Shown: piece by piece, positions 1 to 11,306 of the stretch
Numbering within the stretch: the stretch's first letter is position 1
Layout: each line of letters starts with the position of its first letter
NCBI GenBank assembly: GCA_947044365.1
Contig: OX345637.1
Span: 9,785,576 to 9,849,575, forward strand
Origin: Petrosia ficiformis
Lineage: Eukaryota; Porifera; Demospongiae; Haplosclerida; Petrosiidae
DNA length: 64,000 nucleotides
Direction: 5' to 3'
The notes under the pieces: model-generated
What the model was told of the DNA's origin: nothing
Database searches by the model: none
What the model saw: the letters and a program-made list of their open reading frames with translations, nothing else
Program-made: the position numbers and the translations under genes

Positions 1-2013
1 ACTATTGATGTGATTGGAACAAGTGGAAACAGAAGTCTACAGTTAGAATATCACTGGAATGGTAAATGTTTTATAGTAATAAAATTGTCATGTATATGAG
101 CATGTTTAACTATACAGTTCCCATGAGAGTGACTAACTTTACTGCAGTTCAAAATGTTGAAACAAATGTTGTGATGATAGCCTGGAGTGTAAGTATATGC
201 ACATGCAGTATATCATTGAACATGCTGCTACATTATAATACTAAATACTGAACGCATGACCAATAATTATAATAATGAAATAATTATATCAAACCCGTAA
301 AACCATAGAAACAAGATTTTTATAGTGATAGCTATTATTATATTATATATCATCATTTAACGACAGTTCAAACACATCCACTATGGACAAACACATCCAC
401 TATGGACAAAGCAAATCTCCATAATTATAATGTAATATGTTCGTTTACTTCCTGTGGGAGAGGTGTACAACATTAGCCATTAGGTACAGTATATTATCAT
501 GGGTGAGGTAAAAAATGAATATCATTAGGAGGTGAACCCACATGATACTGGACAATCAAGAGAATATAGCAAAACACATTGAGGATGGTTATGCTCCTAC
601 GATAAAGGGGCATGGGCTCTAGGATCAACAACCACATCCATGATAACATGCTATACCTACTGTGTCTATATATTCATACATCCATTGTTTATACAGCCCA
701 CTTAAGAGGTTTACGTTGTACACATATCATAGATGTATAGGGTTGGCATTTGTTGCTAAGTTACCATCTCATGATCAACCTTGTTTTTGTGCTGTTTCAG
801 TCTGTTACTGTCCTGATATGGTTTATGTGTTTTTTTAATTTTGATATCCCTACACATTCTTTCATTTTTTAAAATTTGTTATATCAAGGTATTTCCAGTT
901 CAGATGTTACTTCTCAAATCCATACTAGAATAATAACAGGTGATACATTGTCATGTACGTAAGTTAATATAACTGAAACACAATACCATAGCCAGGCCAA
1001 AATGTATGATGAGTAGTTTTCAGTATTGCGTGACATCATATATATTTCTATGAAAACAGAATGCTTATTACTATAATTATAGTATACATATATATGGGCC
1101 CAACCCATCTGGGCTGTTCTATAAATTTAGTCATGTTGCCCCCCTTCATTGCCCAACCATACCTTATTACTATGGATATAGTACACTTTATCTGGAGTTT
1201 TTGTTTTTCACCCCTTCTACTTATCCTGGAAGTATACACTAGTAATCTCATACCATCCCCTCATCCATTCACATCACTTTTATAAACTATTATGATAACT
1301 TTTATTAGAACAATAGTACCTATTACATGAATTGAAATAGTCTGAAAAGTTATACCGTATCCATATAGTCTTAAATTTGTGGGTTTTAAATTTTGGGTTT
1401 TTCGTGAAAACTAACGGGCCACGAAATTTTTATTCACAAAAATAATGGTCACACCCACCATATGTGAGCATTTTTGATGAACATGATTGAATATCATCAA
1501 ACACAAAAATTTTACACACAAACATTTAGGGCTATACGGTATTGCAATTGAAATGTATGGCTAGCACCATCCTTACATAGGGAGTACAAACGTACTCTCT
1601 AATTATTAGATAGTCTAAACAAATGCATGTTTGTCACATATGACATTTCATTTTTTAGCATCATTGATGAAATTTACAACATCAACACCATCAGTACAAC
1701 CATCAAATACTGTGTGTGATCAATCACAATGTTCTATATCAACACCCATTGGTCAGTTATTAAATTAACTAATTCGTAAATTAAATATTCCTTTTACACA
1801 GCTGTGGCAGTACCCGTCACTGCTGTAATATCATCATTATTAACTGGAATTATTACATTTCTAATTACAAGGAGACGAGACAGTAAAGAGGCTAATAATA
1901 TTCAACTAAAACCAATTGAAGGAGGTCCAGTTTATGATACACCACAATGGAATATAAATCAAGACAATGAAGTACATGTAGAAACTAATAAAGCATATGG
2001 ACAAATAAAATAA
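1..2013 (+). pseudogene. Receptor A: Ig/FN3 family membrane protein, 5' end outside window, broken by exon loss
   Basis: Visible exons, by alignment with receptor B: 1-61 (end of an FN3 domain), 118-188, 889-954, 1659-1751 and 1802-2013 (membrane segment plus tail). The last exon encodes a hydrophobic stretch beginning AVAVPVTAVISS, a basic stop-transfer (RRR) and a short tail with PVYDTP and KAYGQI. Compared with B, the 196-nt and 36-nt exons (second half of FN3-2 and a linker) are missing, together with flanking intron. The exon ending at 188 closes in phase 0, whereas the next recognisable one needs phase 1, so joining them gives an early stop. I therefore call it a pseudogene. A cryptic exon or an assembly or haplotype deletion are the alternatives. 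The sequence before position 1 is not seen. Confidence 0.7.
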
Positions 2014-3669
2014 TAATAATAATAAGCTTTTTATTTTTCTCTTATCATGCATTCTTCTACATGTGTTCATATTATTCTTAATGTGTTATTTTATAATCAT
2101 TATTAGAATGAAACGATCATATAATTATTATGACATAATTGTATTGATACATGTGTTGCAATTATAATAATTATTTTATATACTAGACTGTATTGAAAAT
2201 TGCCATTTTTAACATGTTTATTTTAAGTTACTAAATCATCATCAATCTATTCCCCTTTTATCTTCAGTACACAAGACACTCAAACTTTTCAAAACATTTC
2301 CACACATTTCACCTTCCTATGGTCAAATCTGGTCTATTAATAAGACAAAACTCAAATAAATAAATATGCCGATCATTGGAAGAAAAGGATATTAATTAAT
2401 TAGGTGACATATTAATTATTATTAAACATTATCCTCATCTTTGAATTCATGTTTTATAATACTGAAGCTCATAATAACATTACGATAAATGTATTAAACT
2501 TTCCATGTAATATATATACTTCTTAGTAGTCATAACTGGTATTGACAAAGGAGAAAGAGAAGGTGACAATGGATACCTGATATTTGAAATAGGTGAGATT
2601 AAATACATGTGGAACCCTTCTGTTCTGGACAACCTTGAGACAAATATAAGTGTCCTGATTACAGGAGTATCCTAATTTCGGTGTCAGTGAATTTATACTA
2701 TAATGCATAGTTAGAAACTAATAAAGCATATGGACAAATAAAATAATAATAATAATGATGATATGCATTCTCCTAATATTTAATCACTATTAGAATGAAA
2801 CGATTATAGATTTTAACAATTATTTTGACATAATTATATTGATACATGTGTTGCACTTGCCCTTTATAACATGTTTGTTTTTAAGTTGCCAGAAATCATC
2901 ATTATTCCCTATATATCATCAGTAATGTCAATTATAATGAAGTTACAAGACACTCCACAAATTTCACAGTCAAATCTGGTATAATTTTTTATTGTCAACA
3001 AGATAAACTAACACAATATTATCAACTGAATCTGGACTGTACTCTACGATACTTATATTCATTTTATTGTTTGTAGCCCAAGAGTGCACGACAAAAACTG
3101 GTGCAGAAGGAATTATATATGCTGCACCTAAGCACAGACCTATTATACCATATGGCCACATAAGTAATAATTATTATGCATTATAAATAAATCGCACATA
3201 AATTTATTATATAAATCAATAATAGTGTCTTCAATGTTATAAACAAATAAATAAGCCACTGCTGCATCTTGTTATGAATAAACATAATATATACATTACC
3301 ATTGAAAACATAAACTATACATTCCATGTATAATTATACTGATAATGTTTGTGTTTCAGTATACCATATGGTATGTACACTATTGATACCATATATGGTA
3401 TGACCTTACTGTCAAATAACAGCACTACATTAAAGTTTTTGGTCTCACTGCCGTAACTTATTACTTACCTATGTACTCGTGAGGTGCAATTGATGATACA
3501 CTAGTAATCATTGAAACAACACTAAATATTTGGTTGCTCAGCTTTTGTTATCATAACTACTGAATAATTGTATCATTAATAGTTAGAGTTAATTTATAAC
3601 AATAACATCAATCTAATTAGTGCCCTTGTGATACAGTGGATTCTAGAGTGATATCAAAACTTACATAAT
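2014..3669. other. Intergenic DNA between A and B, mostly AT-rich, with relic receptor exons
   Basis: Starts with a TAA-rich 3' flank of A. It holds the relic described at 2523-2760 and a block at about 3300-3420 that recurs at about 24985-25105 upstream of receptor C. That block contains two perfect palindromes, ATACCATATGGTAT and ATACCATATATGGTAT. I see no intact gene. A short open stretch near 3068-3183 could be an orphan tail exon but has no support. Confidence 0.6.
2523..2760 (+). pseudogene. Mosaic relic: FN3 exon end joined to a receptor tail end
   Basis: 2523-2591 matches the 3' end of the FN3 exon of receptors D and E (residues GIDKGEREG are legible) including its splice donor. About 100 bases of a repeat follow, which is also found at 32385-32470 (words AACCCTTCT and TCCTGATTACAGG). 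Then 2709-2760 matches the last codons and 3' flank of receptors A and B (ETNKAYGQIK, stop, TAA repeats). These pieces come from two receptor types and cannot form a gene, so this is rearrangement debris. Confidence 0.65.
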
Positions 3670-6600
3670 ATGAGTGGTGATTTGAGATATATCAATATCT
3701 TTAACTGTATCCTGTTCATCATTGTGAGAATTAAAGGTTATATATATCTACATTATGTTTAACTATAATTGTAATTATATTCATGAATAGGAAATGTCTT
3801 TGAGATCTAGAGCCAGGTATAATTATAGGTAGTGGCTATTCTAGTGTATACTTTGGTTTGTGTATTATGATACTAAACTGTGCCACACCCTATCAGTTTG
3901 ACTGCCTTGATTATACAAGTGCCAGACGCTATGAAAATTATAATGATCATAATTAATGAGTTTGAAAGATTTTTGGTTATTATTTTTCATCTCTTTTTAC
4001 AGTGTCAGAATCAGTATTTATAACGCAAACATCTCCCTCATATTCTCCTGTGTGTCCAGAAGATGATGTAGTGTTAACATGTCAAGGAACTAGTAATAAT
4101 GCATTCCTAGCCTTTGAAGATAGTAATGATGGTCCATTTCAAACAGTATCCAACACAAGCATAATGAATACCAATCTGAATGGCATTGTCTTAAAATGGA
4201 TTGGAATGAATGGAACACATGTTACAGCTACTGCTACTATCTCTAATATATCACTAAACATGAATGGTATAATAATTAGTTGTTCAACAAGTGGAGTGTT
4301 TGGAACATTTGCAATGGAGAAAGTCAACATAACAGGTTTGATATTATAAACAGAGCAAACTATACGATGGAAAATTTTGTTGTGAAAACAGCCTACCTAA
4401 ATAACGAAATCGAATGCATGAATGTTTTCACACACTACACTGCTGTTATTCTACATTATTACTGTGAATCAATAATCAATGATAGAATTTACAAAATGGT
4501 TTCAAATGAAACCACAAATGTATTTTTATATACATACAACACTGGTAACATCCCATTTTGTCTATTCCAGATTCATCTATCATTATACACTAGACTAATA
4601 TAGATATGTCTACTATTTATCAATTGTTACTTTAATTGATAATTGATTCCTCCAATTACTAAATCAGGATTAGACAAAACAGGATTAGACGGATTAAACA
4701 GGTATAAATCTCAATATTATCCATATAGGTGATCCACCAAGTGTCACTAACCTCACTCTCACTCCACTTGATAACACTTCTGCTATATTAACATGGTCAA
4801 CTAATGAACAACCAAATTGTGTATCATTTTACACAATTGAACTCGACAGTGAGAACTCTACATTTCTTTATAATACCAGTGACTCAACTCCACAACACAT
4901 AATATCAGATCTTATGATTGGACAAACATATAACATCACTGTTACTGCTATTGATGTGATTGGAACAAGTGGAAACAGAAGTCTACAGTTAGAATATTAT
5001 TGGAATGGTAAATATTTTATAGTAATAAAATTGTTATGTATATGTGCATGTTACTTACTATACAGTTCCTATGAGAGTGACTAACTTTATTGCAGTTCAA
5101 AATGTTGAAACAAATGTTGTGATGATAGCCTGGAATGTAAGTATATACACATGCAGCATGTCATTCCTACATTATGTACTAATGACTAATTATATTAATG
5201 AAAAATAGCAAAACTGAAAAAGCAGAAAGAGATGATACCTTCGTAACAAAATTAAATTAACCACTTCTACATAACAGCCCTACATAAGTATAGATAGAGA
5301 AAAAGCAAAACATAAAGACGGTTTTAAGACGCTATACGTATGTAGGGTTGTTACTTGGAAGTGGTTAATTTAATTTTATGCACTGTAAAAATAAATGGGT
5401 TATTTGAGTTTCAATTCCTCCTAAGACCAATCCTGCTTTCTTGCCTAGCTAAGTAAAGTTTACATTGTACACATATTATAGATATACTTATGTATAGGGT
5501 TGATATATTGTTGTTAAGGTACCATCTCGTTTGTGTGGTGTTTTAATTTTAATACAGTCCTGATCTTGTTCGTGTGGTTTTTCATTTTTGATATTCCTAC
5601 ACATTTTTTCATTTTTTTGAAAATGTTTTACTATTCTTTCCATAATATAATTATAGTCATCTCCCTAGTACTCTTCAGATAATATACATCCTCCTGTCCT
5701 CTATTATGCTGTTGAACACGACATCACTGGTAGTAGAGAAGTCATTTTTCCGACAGACACAAATGTATCAATTATGATATCAATGTTAAATGAAGAAAAT
5801 ATTTTCAGTATAAGTATTGCTGCTGTGAATATCATTGGCATTGGTCCTTATTTACATAAGAATGGTACTAAAGAAGAGTTTATCATTTAGAATTGCCTTT
5901 TATATTTTATATTTCTTTACTGTAGTCATTATTGTGATATCTCCAACAACATCATCAATAGGTTTGTTAAATTTAGATATGTATATAATTGTATAGTACG
6001 TTATCTGTTATATCAAGGTATTTCCAGTTCAGATGTTACTTCTCAAATCCATACTGGAATAATAATAACTGATACATTGTCATGTACGTAAGTTAATATA
6101 ACTGAAACATAATACCATAGCCAGGCCAAAATACATGAGTAGTTTTCAGTTTGCATGACAAAATATCTGTCTATGAAAACAGAATGCTTATTACTATATA
6201 AATAGTATAGAAATATATAGGCCCAACCCATCTGGCCAGTTCTTTAAATATAGGCATGTTGCCCCTACATTGGCCAACCATACATTATTACTATGGATAT
6301 TGTGCACTTTATCTGGAGTGTTTGTTTTTCACCCCTTCTACTTATCCTGAAAGTGTACATTAGTAATGTCATACCACCCCCTCATCTATTCACAGAAAGT
6401 TTGTCACTTTTATCAACTATTATAACTATGTATTTAACTATTATTAGAACAATAGTACCTATTACATGGTCTGCCTAAATTTCATGTGTTATAAATTGTG
6501 TTTTTTTGCGAAAACTGACGACCACGAAATGTTTATTCATGGTAAATAATGGTCACACCCACCACATGTGGTGAACACAAAAAACCTAGCACATAATAGT

Positions 6601-7133
6601 TGAATATCGTAAAAACAGGAAATTTTTACCCGTGAACATTTAGGGCTATGTGGTATTGTAATTGAAATGTATGGCCAGTGCCATCCTTACATAGGGAGTA
6701 CAATCATACTCTCTAATTATTAGATAGTCAAAACAAGTGCATGCTTGTCAGATATGACATTTCATTTTTTAGCATCACTGATGAAATTTACATTAACACC
6801 GTCAGTACAACCATCCAATACTGTGTGTGATACATCACAATGTTCTATATCAACACCCATTGGTCAGTTATCAAATTAACTAATTCATAAATTAAATATT
6901 CCTTTTACACAGCTGTGGCAGTACCCGTCACTGCTGTAATATCATCATTAATAACTGGAATTACATTTCTAATTACGTGTATTGTAATGAGGAGACGAGA
7001 GAGTAAAGAGTCTAATAATATTCAACTGAAACCAATTGGAGGAGGTCCAGTTTATGATACACCACAATGGAATATAAATCAAGATAATGAATTACATGTA
7101 GAAACTAATAAAGCATATGGACAAATAAAATAA
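3670..7133 (+). CDS. Receptor B: Ig + 2 FN3 transmembrane receptor with YDTP/AYG tail
   Basis: Nine exons: 3670-3736, 4003-4335, 4729-5007, 5066-5136, 5669-5864, 5926-5961, 6018-6083, 6773-6862, 6913-7133. Their sum is 1359 nt and closes exactly in frame (452 residues). Order: signal peptide (about residues 1-22, NIFNCILFIIV core); Ig-like domain (about 23-134, with VCPEDDVVLTC and IISCSTSG as the two cysteine strands); FN3-1 (about 134-226); FN3-2 split over two exons (about 227-315); Ser/Thr-rich linker; one membrane segment (about 383-405) followed by RRR; a 45-residue tail with PVYDTP and KAYGQI. Domain exons are phase 1-1. It is likely a surface adhesion or recognition receptor; ligand and partners are unknown. 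The family call is firm, the exact first exon somewhat less so. Confidence 0.8.
5248..5377. mobile_element. MITE-like inverted repeat in an intron of receptor B
   Basis: About 45-base arms face each other: the left arm begins AAAATTAAATTAACCACTTC and the right arm ends with its complement, with a spacer of about 40 bases. There is no coding capacity. It lies in the intron after exon 4 and is absent from the matching intron of A. Confidence 0.65.
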
Positions 7134-7745
7134 TAATAATAATAATAATAAACTTTTTAAAATTTTTCTCTTTTATCATGCATTCTCCTACATGTGTTCA
7201 TATTATTCTTAATGTATTATTTTATAATCAGTATTAGAATGAAACGATCATAGATTATAATAATTATTATGACATAATTGTATTGATACATGTGTTGCAC
7301 CATAATACTTATTTTATATAGTAGACTCTATTGAAAATTGCCATTTTTAACTTAAGTTACTAAAATCATTATCAATTTATTCCCCTTTTATCTTCAGTAC
7401 ACAAGACACTCAAACTTTTCCACACATTTCATCTTCCTATGGTATTTTTTACTATTAATAAGACAATCTAGTACAAGAAATAAATAAATATGTAATTAGG
7501 TGACATATTAATTATTATTTCATAAACATTATCCTCATCTTTGAATTCATGTTTTATAATACTGAAGCTTATAATAACATTACGATAAATGTATTAAACT
7601 TTTTATGTAATATATATATTTCTGTACATGTAAAAAAGATAATTATTCATGGAGTTGAACTCATGATACTTTCACTAACATGAATACACTCATACTTGAC
7701 AATGAATAATAGTGATTATAAATCAATCCATATGAAAGAAAGAAG

Positions 7746-9538
7746 ATGAAGGGTATGTTTAAGATCTTTATTGTTTATTGCCTTCTGATTGGTAAGTTGA
7801 TAGATGCCATGTATTTATCACAATGTCACCAGTAAAATAAAGAATAATTATATATCATATTATTATTATAAATAGGTTGTTCACATGGGACAGTGGTTCA
7901 GGTTAATTGTACAAGTGATTTGTGTCCTCATGAAACAGCAACATACTCATGTAAAGTAACAAATACTATTTGGATTAAATGGTTAATTAGTTTAGCTTGG
8001 TTAAATGGTTAATTAGTTTAGCTTGGTTCTAGTATTAGTTTAGCTTGGTCACCTCCAACAAAACATACATGTAGTCAATGTGTCACAGGCTTCAGTATTA
8101 ATGTTACTAACACAATTAATAATGAAGTAACAACATATAAATCAACCAGCAGTCAAATTAATGTGAATGGGTTGACGGCTGGTGTTCAGTACTTAGTAGT
8201 CATAGCTGGTATTGACAAGGGAGAAAGAGAAGGTGAAAATGGATATCTGACATTTGAAATAGGTATGAGAAAACATCTTTGCATCATTGTAATACAGTAT
8301 ATAATTGTATACGTATCTCAATTAATATCGCTATAATACATAAATGCACTAATATATTTTATCCCAAAGCTTCTTCAACACCAACTATAACAACTACAAT
8401 TATACTATCAACTTCATCGTCAGAACAAACTAATCCAGCTATGTCAGTCCCATCAACTTCATCATCAATACAAACTATTACAGCTACAACTACAACTACA
8501 ACTACATTCATACCACCAACAACACCACCTAAAACTACTACATCTCTACTGTCAAATACCTATTCACAAAATCAAACAGAATGTACATGTGCCACATCAA
8601 CTTCAATGCCAAAGGATAATACTTCTTTTTATTATCGTGAGTGAAAATGAATAGAACTATTCTGTATTTCATTATCAACTCATTAACGTGCATTCACATA
8701 CATATGGATAGATTATATTTTCCATGAAAATCCTCTTATAAGCTACCTACAACTTATTTTGTTACATTTGAATCACTAGTAAATATGTGTGGCACTAGCT
8801 AAGATCTAGGATGTTAGGTCCATATAAGGTCATGGGGTTCTTAATGGTTTTTAGTATACCCACTTAGTGTTCAAATCTAAAGACAATAACATGTATACAA
8901 GTGTCAGATGAATAGCCACTACAAGTGAAACACAAAACATTGTCACTAGTGAATGTAATAAAAGCAGACATTTTATCCACATACAATAATACATTATACG
9001 TAGTATGAAGTAAATAGTTATGTTATAGCTTTCAATATCAATAAACAATTATTATAATAATTAAAATTTCTAGTGGTATAAAATTATGTGATGATGCAAA
9101 ATTTATTAACATTCTAATCAGCTACCATATTCACAATTAGTGGCTATTAGACTTTTGTTCATCTTTTTAGTTGCTGTTCTCAATCATAATTTATAACCAT
9201 TTCGTCAGTAAACCACAAATATCACCAAGTTGGTGATATTTGTGGTTTACTGACAAAATGGTTATAAAATTATGACACCAACATCATAACTATTATAAAT
9301 ACATTATACTGCAGGCATTGTTATACCATTGGTTGGATCTTTCACACTACTGGCAGCTGTTGTAATTATCATATTCATTGTGAGTCTCGTTATATATAAG
9401 AGGAGTAAGCGAAAGTCAAATATCAACCTAACAACTACTACAGTTGAGGAAACATCAGAACTTACAACTGTTAATATGTATGAAGCTCCAGATCAACAAA
9501 TAACACACAAATTTAAAATGCTGCAGACAAGTAATTAA
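7746..9538 (+). pseudogene. Receptor D: Ig/FN3 receptor with collapsed Ig domain
   Basis: Exon 1 (7746-7791) is a good signal peptide (KIFIVYCLLIG). The Ig exon starts at 7876 and matches E (VVQVNCTSDLCPHE) up to the WIKWL tryptophan strand. There it jumps straight into the middle of the FN3 exon, deleting the rest of the Ig domain, the intron and the start of FN3. The junction carries a short tandem duplication (GGTTAATTAGTTTAGCTT) and an in-frame TAA. Downstream parts remain readable: the FN3 end to 8262, a Ser/Thr/Pro-rich stalk exon 8370-8636, and a membrane/tail exon 9315-9538 with AAVVIIIFIVSLVIY, a basic KRSKRK and a tail tyrosine (NMYEAP). D is the partner copy of E at 34971-37247. 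Confidence 0.75.
9185..9274. repeat. 90-base hairpin (inverted repeat) in an intron of D
   Basis: Two arms of about 44 bases (9185-9228 and 9230-9274) are nearly perfect complements with a one-base loop; the core word is GTCAGTAAACCACAAATATC. In the duplicated receptor E only the left arm survives (about 37014-37060). It is either a small foldback element or an inverted duplication that arose, or was resolved, after the segmental duplication. Confidence 0.75.
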
Positions 9539-11306
9539 TAATAAGTTATATATTGTCCCAATGTTCTTTTTGAAGTAACTTTAATATAATAATGTTTGTT
9601 ATGGAAAATTACATTTAGTCACTTTGACCAAAGGTCTCATGAACACTTCTTCATAGTTATTTTTATTAAACATTATGATACTGTAGTCTAAACTATATAT
9701 TTTGTAAAGCACACAAACTCATTTCATTAATAGATACACCACAAAAATAAAATTGTTTAAATAACTAATTTATTGGTGAGTACAGTTGTAAGGAATAGTG
9801 TAAATTGTAATTTAATTGGTCATGTAGGTTTCTATGACTACATGGTGATTTATGTACTTGTACTACTTATAATCTAATAATTGCAATATCGATGTCCTTA
9901 TCTTGTCTAATAGATATACAAAAAAGCAGAATAATTATTTTAATTAAGTCCTTGTAGATTTCCAAACCTTCTTTGTCCATCTAATATGAGATATTAGGTA
10001 TGATAATTGGTAAAAACTTAAATAATCCAATTAAATTATACTTTGCATCCTTGCAACTGTACTGACCAATACATTCGTTATTTTAACATTTTACTGTATG
10101 TAAACATTTACACATAATATAATTATTATGTATAAACGTGTGTGTATTATTAGCATTATCTTCCATTACTTATTACTTACCATTACAGTAATATTATTAA
10201 CCCTCTTCCACATAGGTGGAGCAAGTTACTGTAATCATATTGTCTGTCTATCTTCATTTAATGACACTGATAACATCGTGTCATATATTAAAAAAACTTT
10301 GTGAAGCCATTTTAGTGATTAAATAATTATAATATTATACATTGTATATTGTTATATTGTTAATAGTGAGTGCATGTATTATTGTGTTCGTATGATTTAT
10401 GCACACAAGCAGATTCATAGTGGCTTTATTATTTTCACTTAATTTGGCTATTTTTTATTGAACAAAAAAACATTATTTGTGTACATTACATATTATGTCA
10501 ATACACCAATACCAACTTGTCTTGTTATCTTAAACTTAGCATACGTTTACCATTATTAACTGTATGTGTACATACATTTCTAGACATGTTTACAAAATTG
10601 TTCTACATGAGCTAAAAATATATTATTTGCTACTATAAAACAATAACAACAACTGATAATGAATCATTTATATACTGTATATACATTTTGACTCACATTC
10701 AGACCCAAATACTTTTCACAATGGAAGTTTCACTAGACCCTGTCAGTACTGTCATGGCAACCAATTGTTTGTAGTAGTCAACTGGGTGGCCCCCATGACA
10801 TTGCTGCAATAATAATAAATATTGTTATCTGATTAAAGGACAATGATATTCATGACAAGTGTTGATCCCTTTCCACATTATTAAAGTTATAAAAACAGTT
10901 ACTGTTAATACATAACACAAGTACAGTATTAAACATGACTTTCAATGTGTATGAGTTCTGCTCAATAATAATTATGTAACGTGACCACATGATGAAATTA
11001 AATAAACATTTTCACTGCTGTTTATTAAAAGTGGGATATCAATCATAAACACGTAATATGACAGTTATTAGGAAACTAAAAGTGAAGTGTCATGTAAATT
11101 ATCAATTTACAAAACGTAACTAACTAATTATGAATACAAATATAATGTAGATTTCAAACTAAAAAGAGACGATAAGCTATATAATCACTGTGATATACAT
11201 GTATGTAATTAGAGTCACAAAGAAGTACATGTAATAGTATATGTAACACTGAAATGTACCAAATAAGTATTTGTAGCGACCATCACATGAATGTGTCTGC
11301 ATCATG
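9539..11306. other. Intergenic DNA between convergent D and F, duplicated at 37248-39095
   Basis: AT-rich, no gene seen. It aligns over its whole length with the stretch between E and G, so it is part of one segmental duplication. A short open stretch at about 10216-10303 (ASYCNHIVCLS) is shared by both copies but has a stop and no clear gene context. Confidence 0.6.

Noticed and set aside
3068..3183. Short frame with IIYAAP and PYGHI resembling a tail exon
   Set aside because: Has an acceptor-like AG but no partner exons, no paralogue in the array and a stop close by; could be chance.
10216..10303. Open stretch ASYCNHIVCLS shared with 38029-38140
   Set aside because: Shared because of the segmental duplication; it differs by indels that break the frame and has no gene context.
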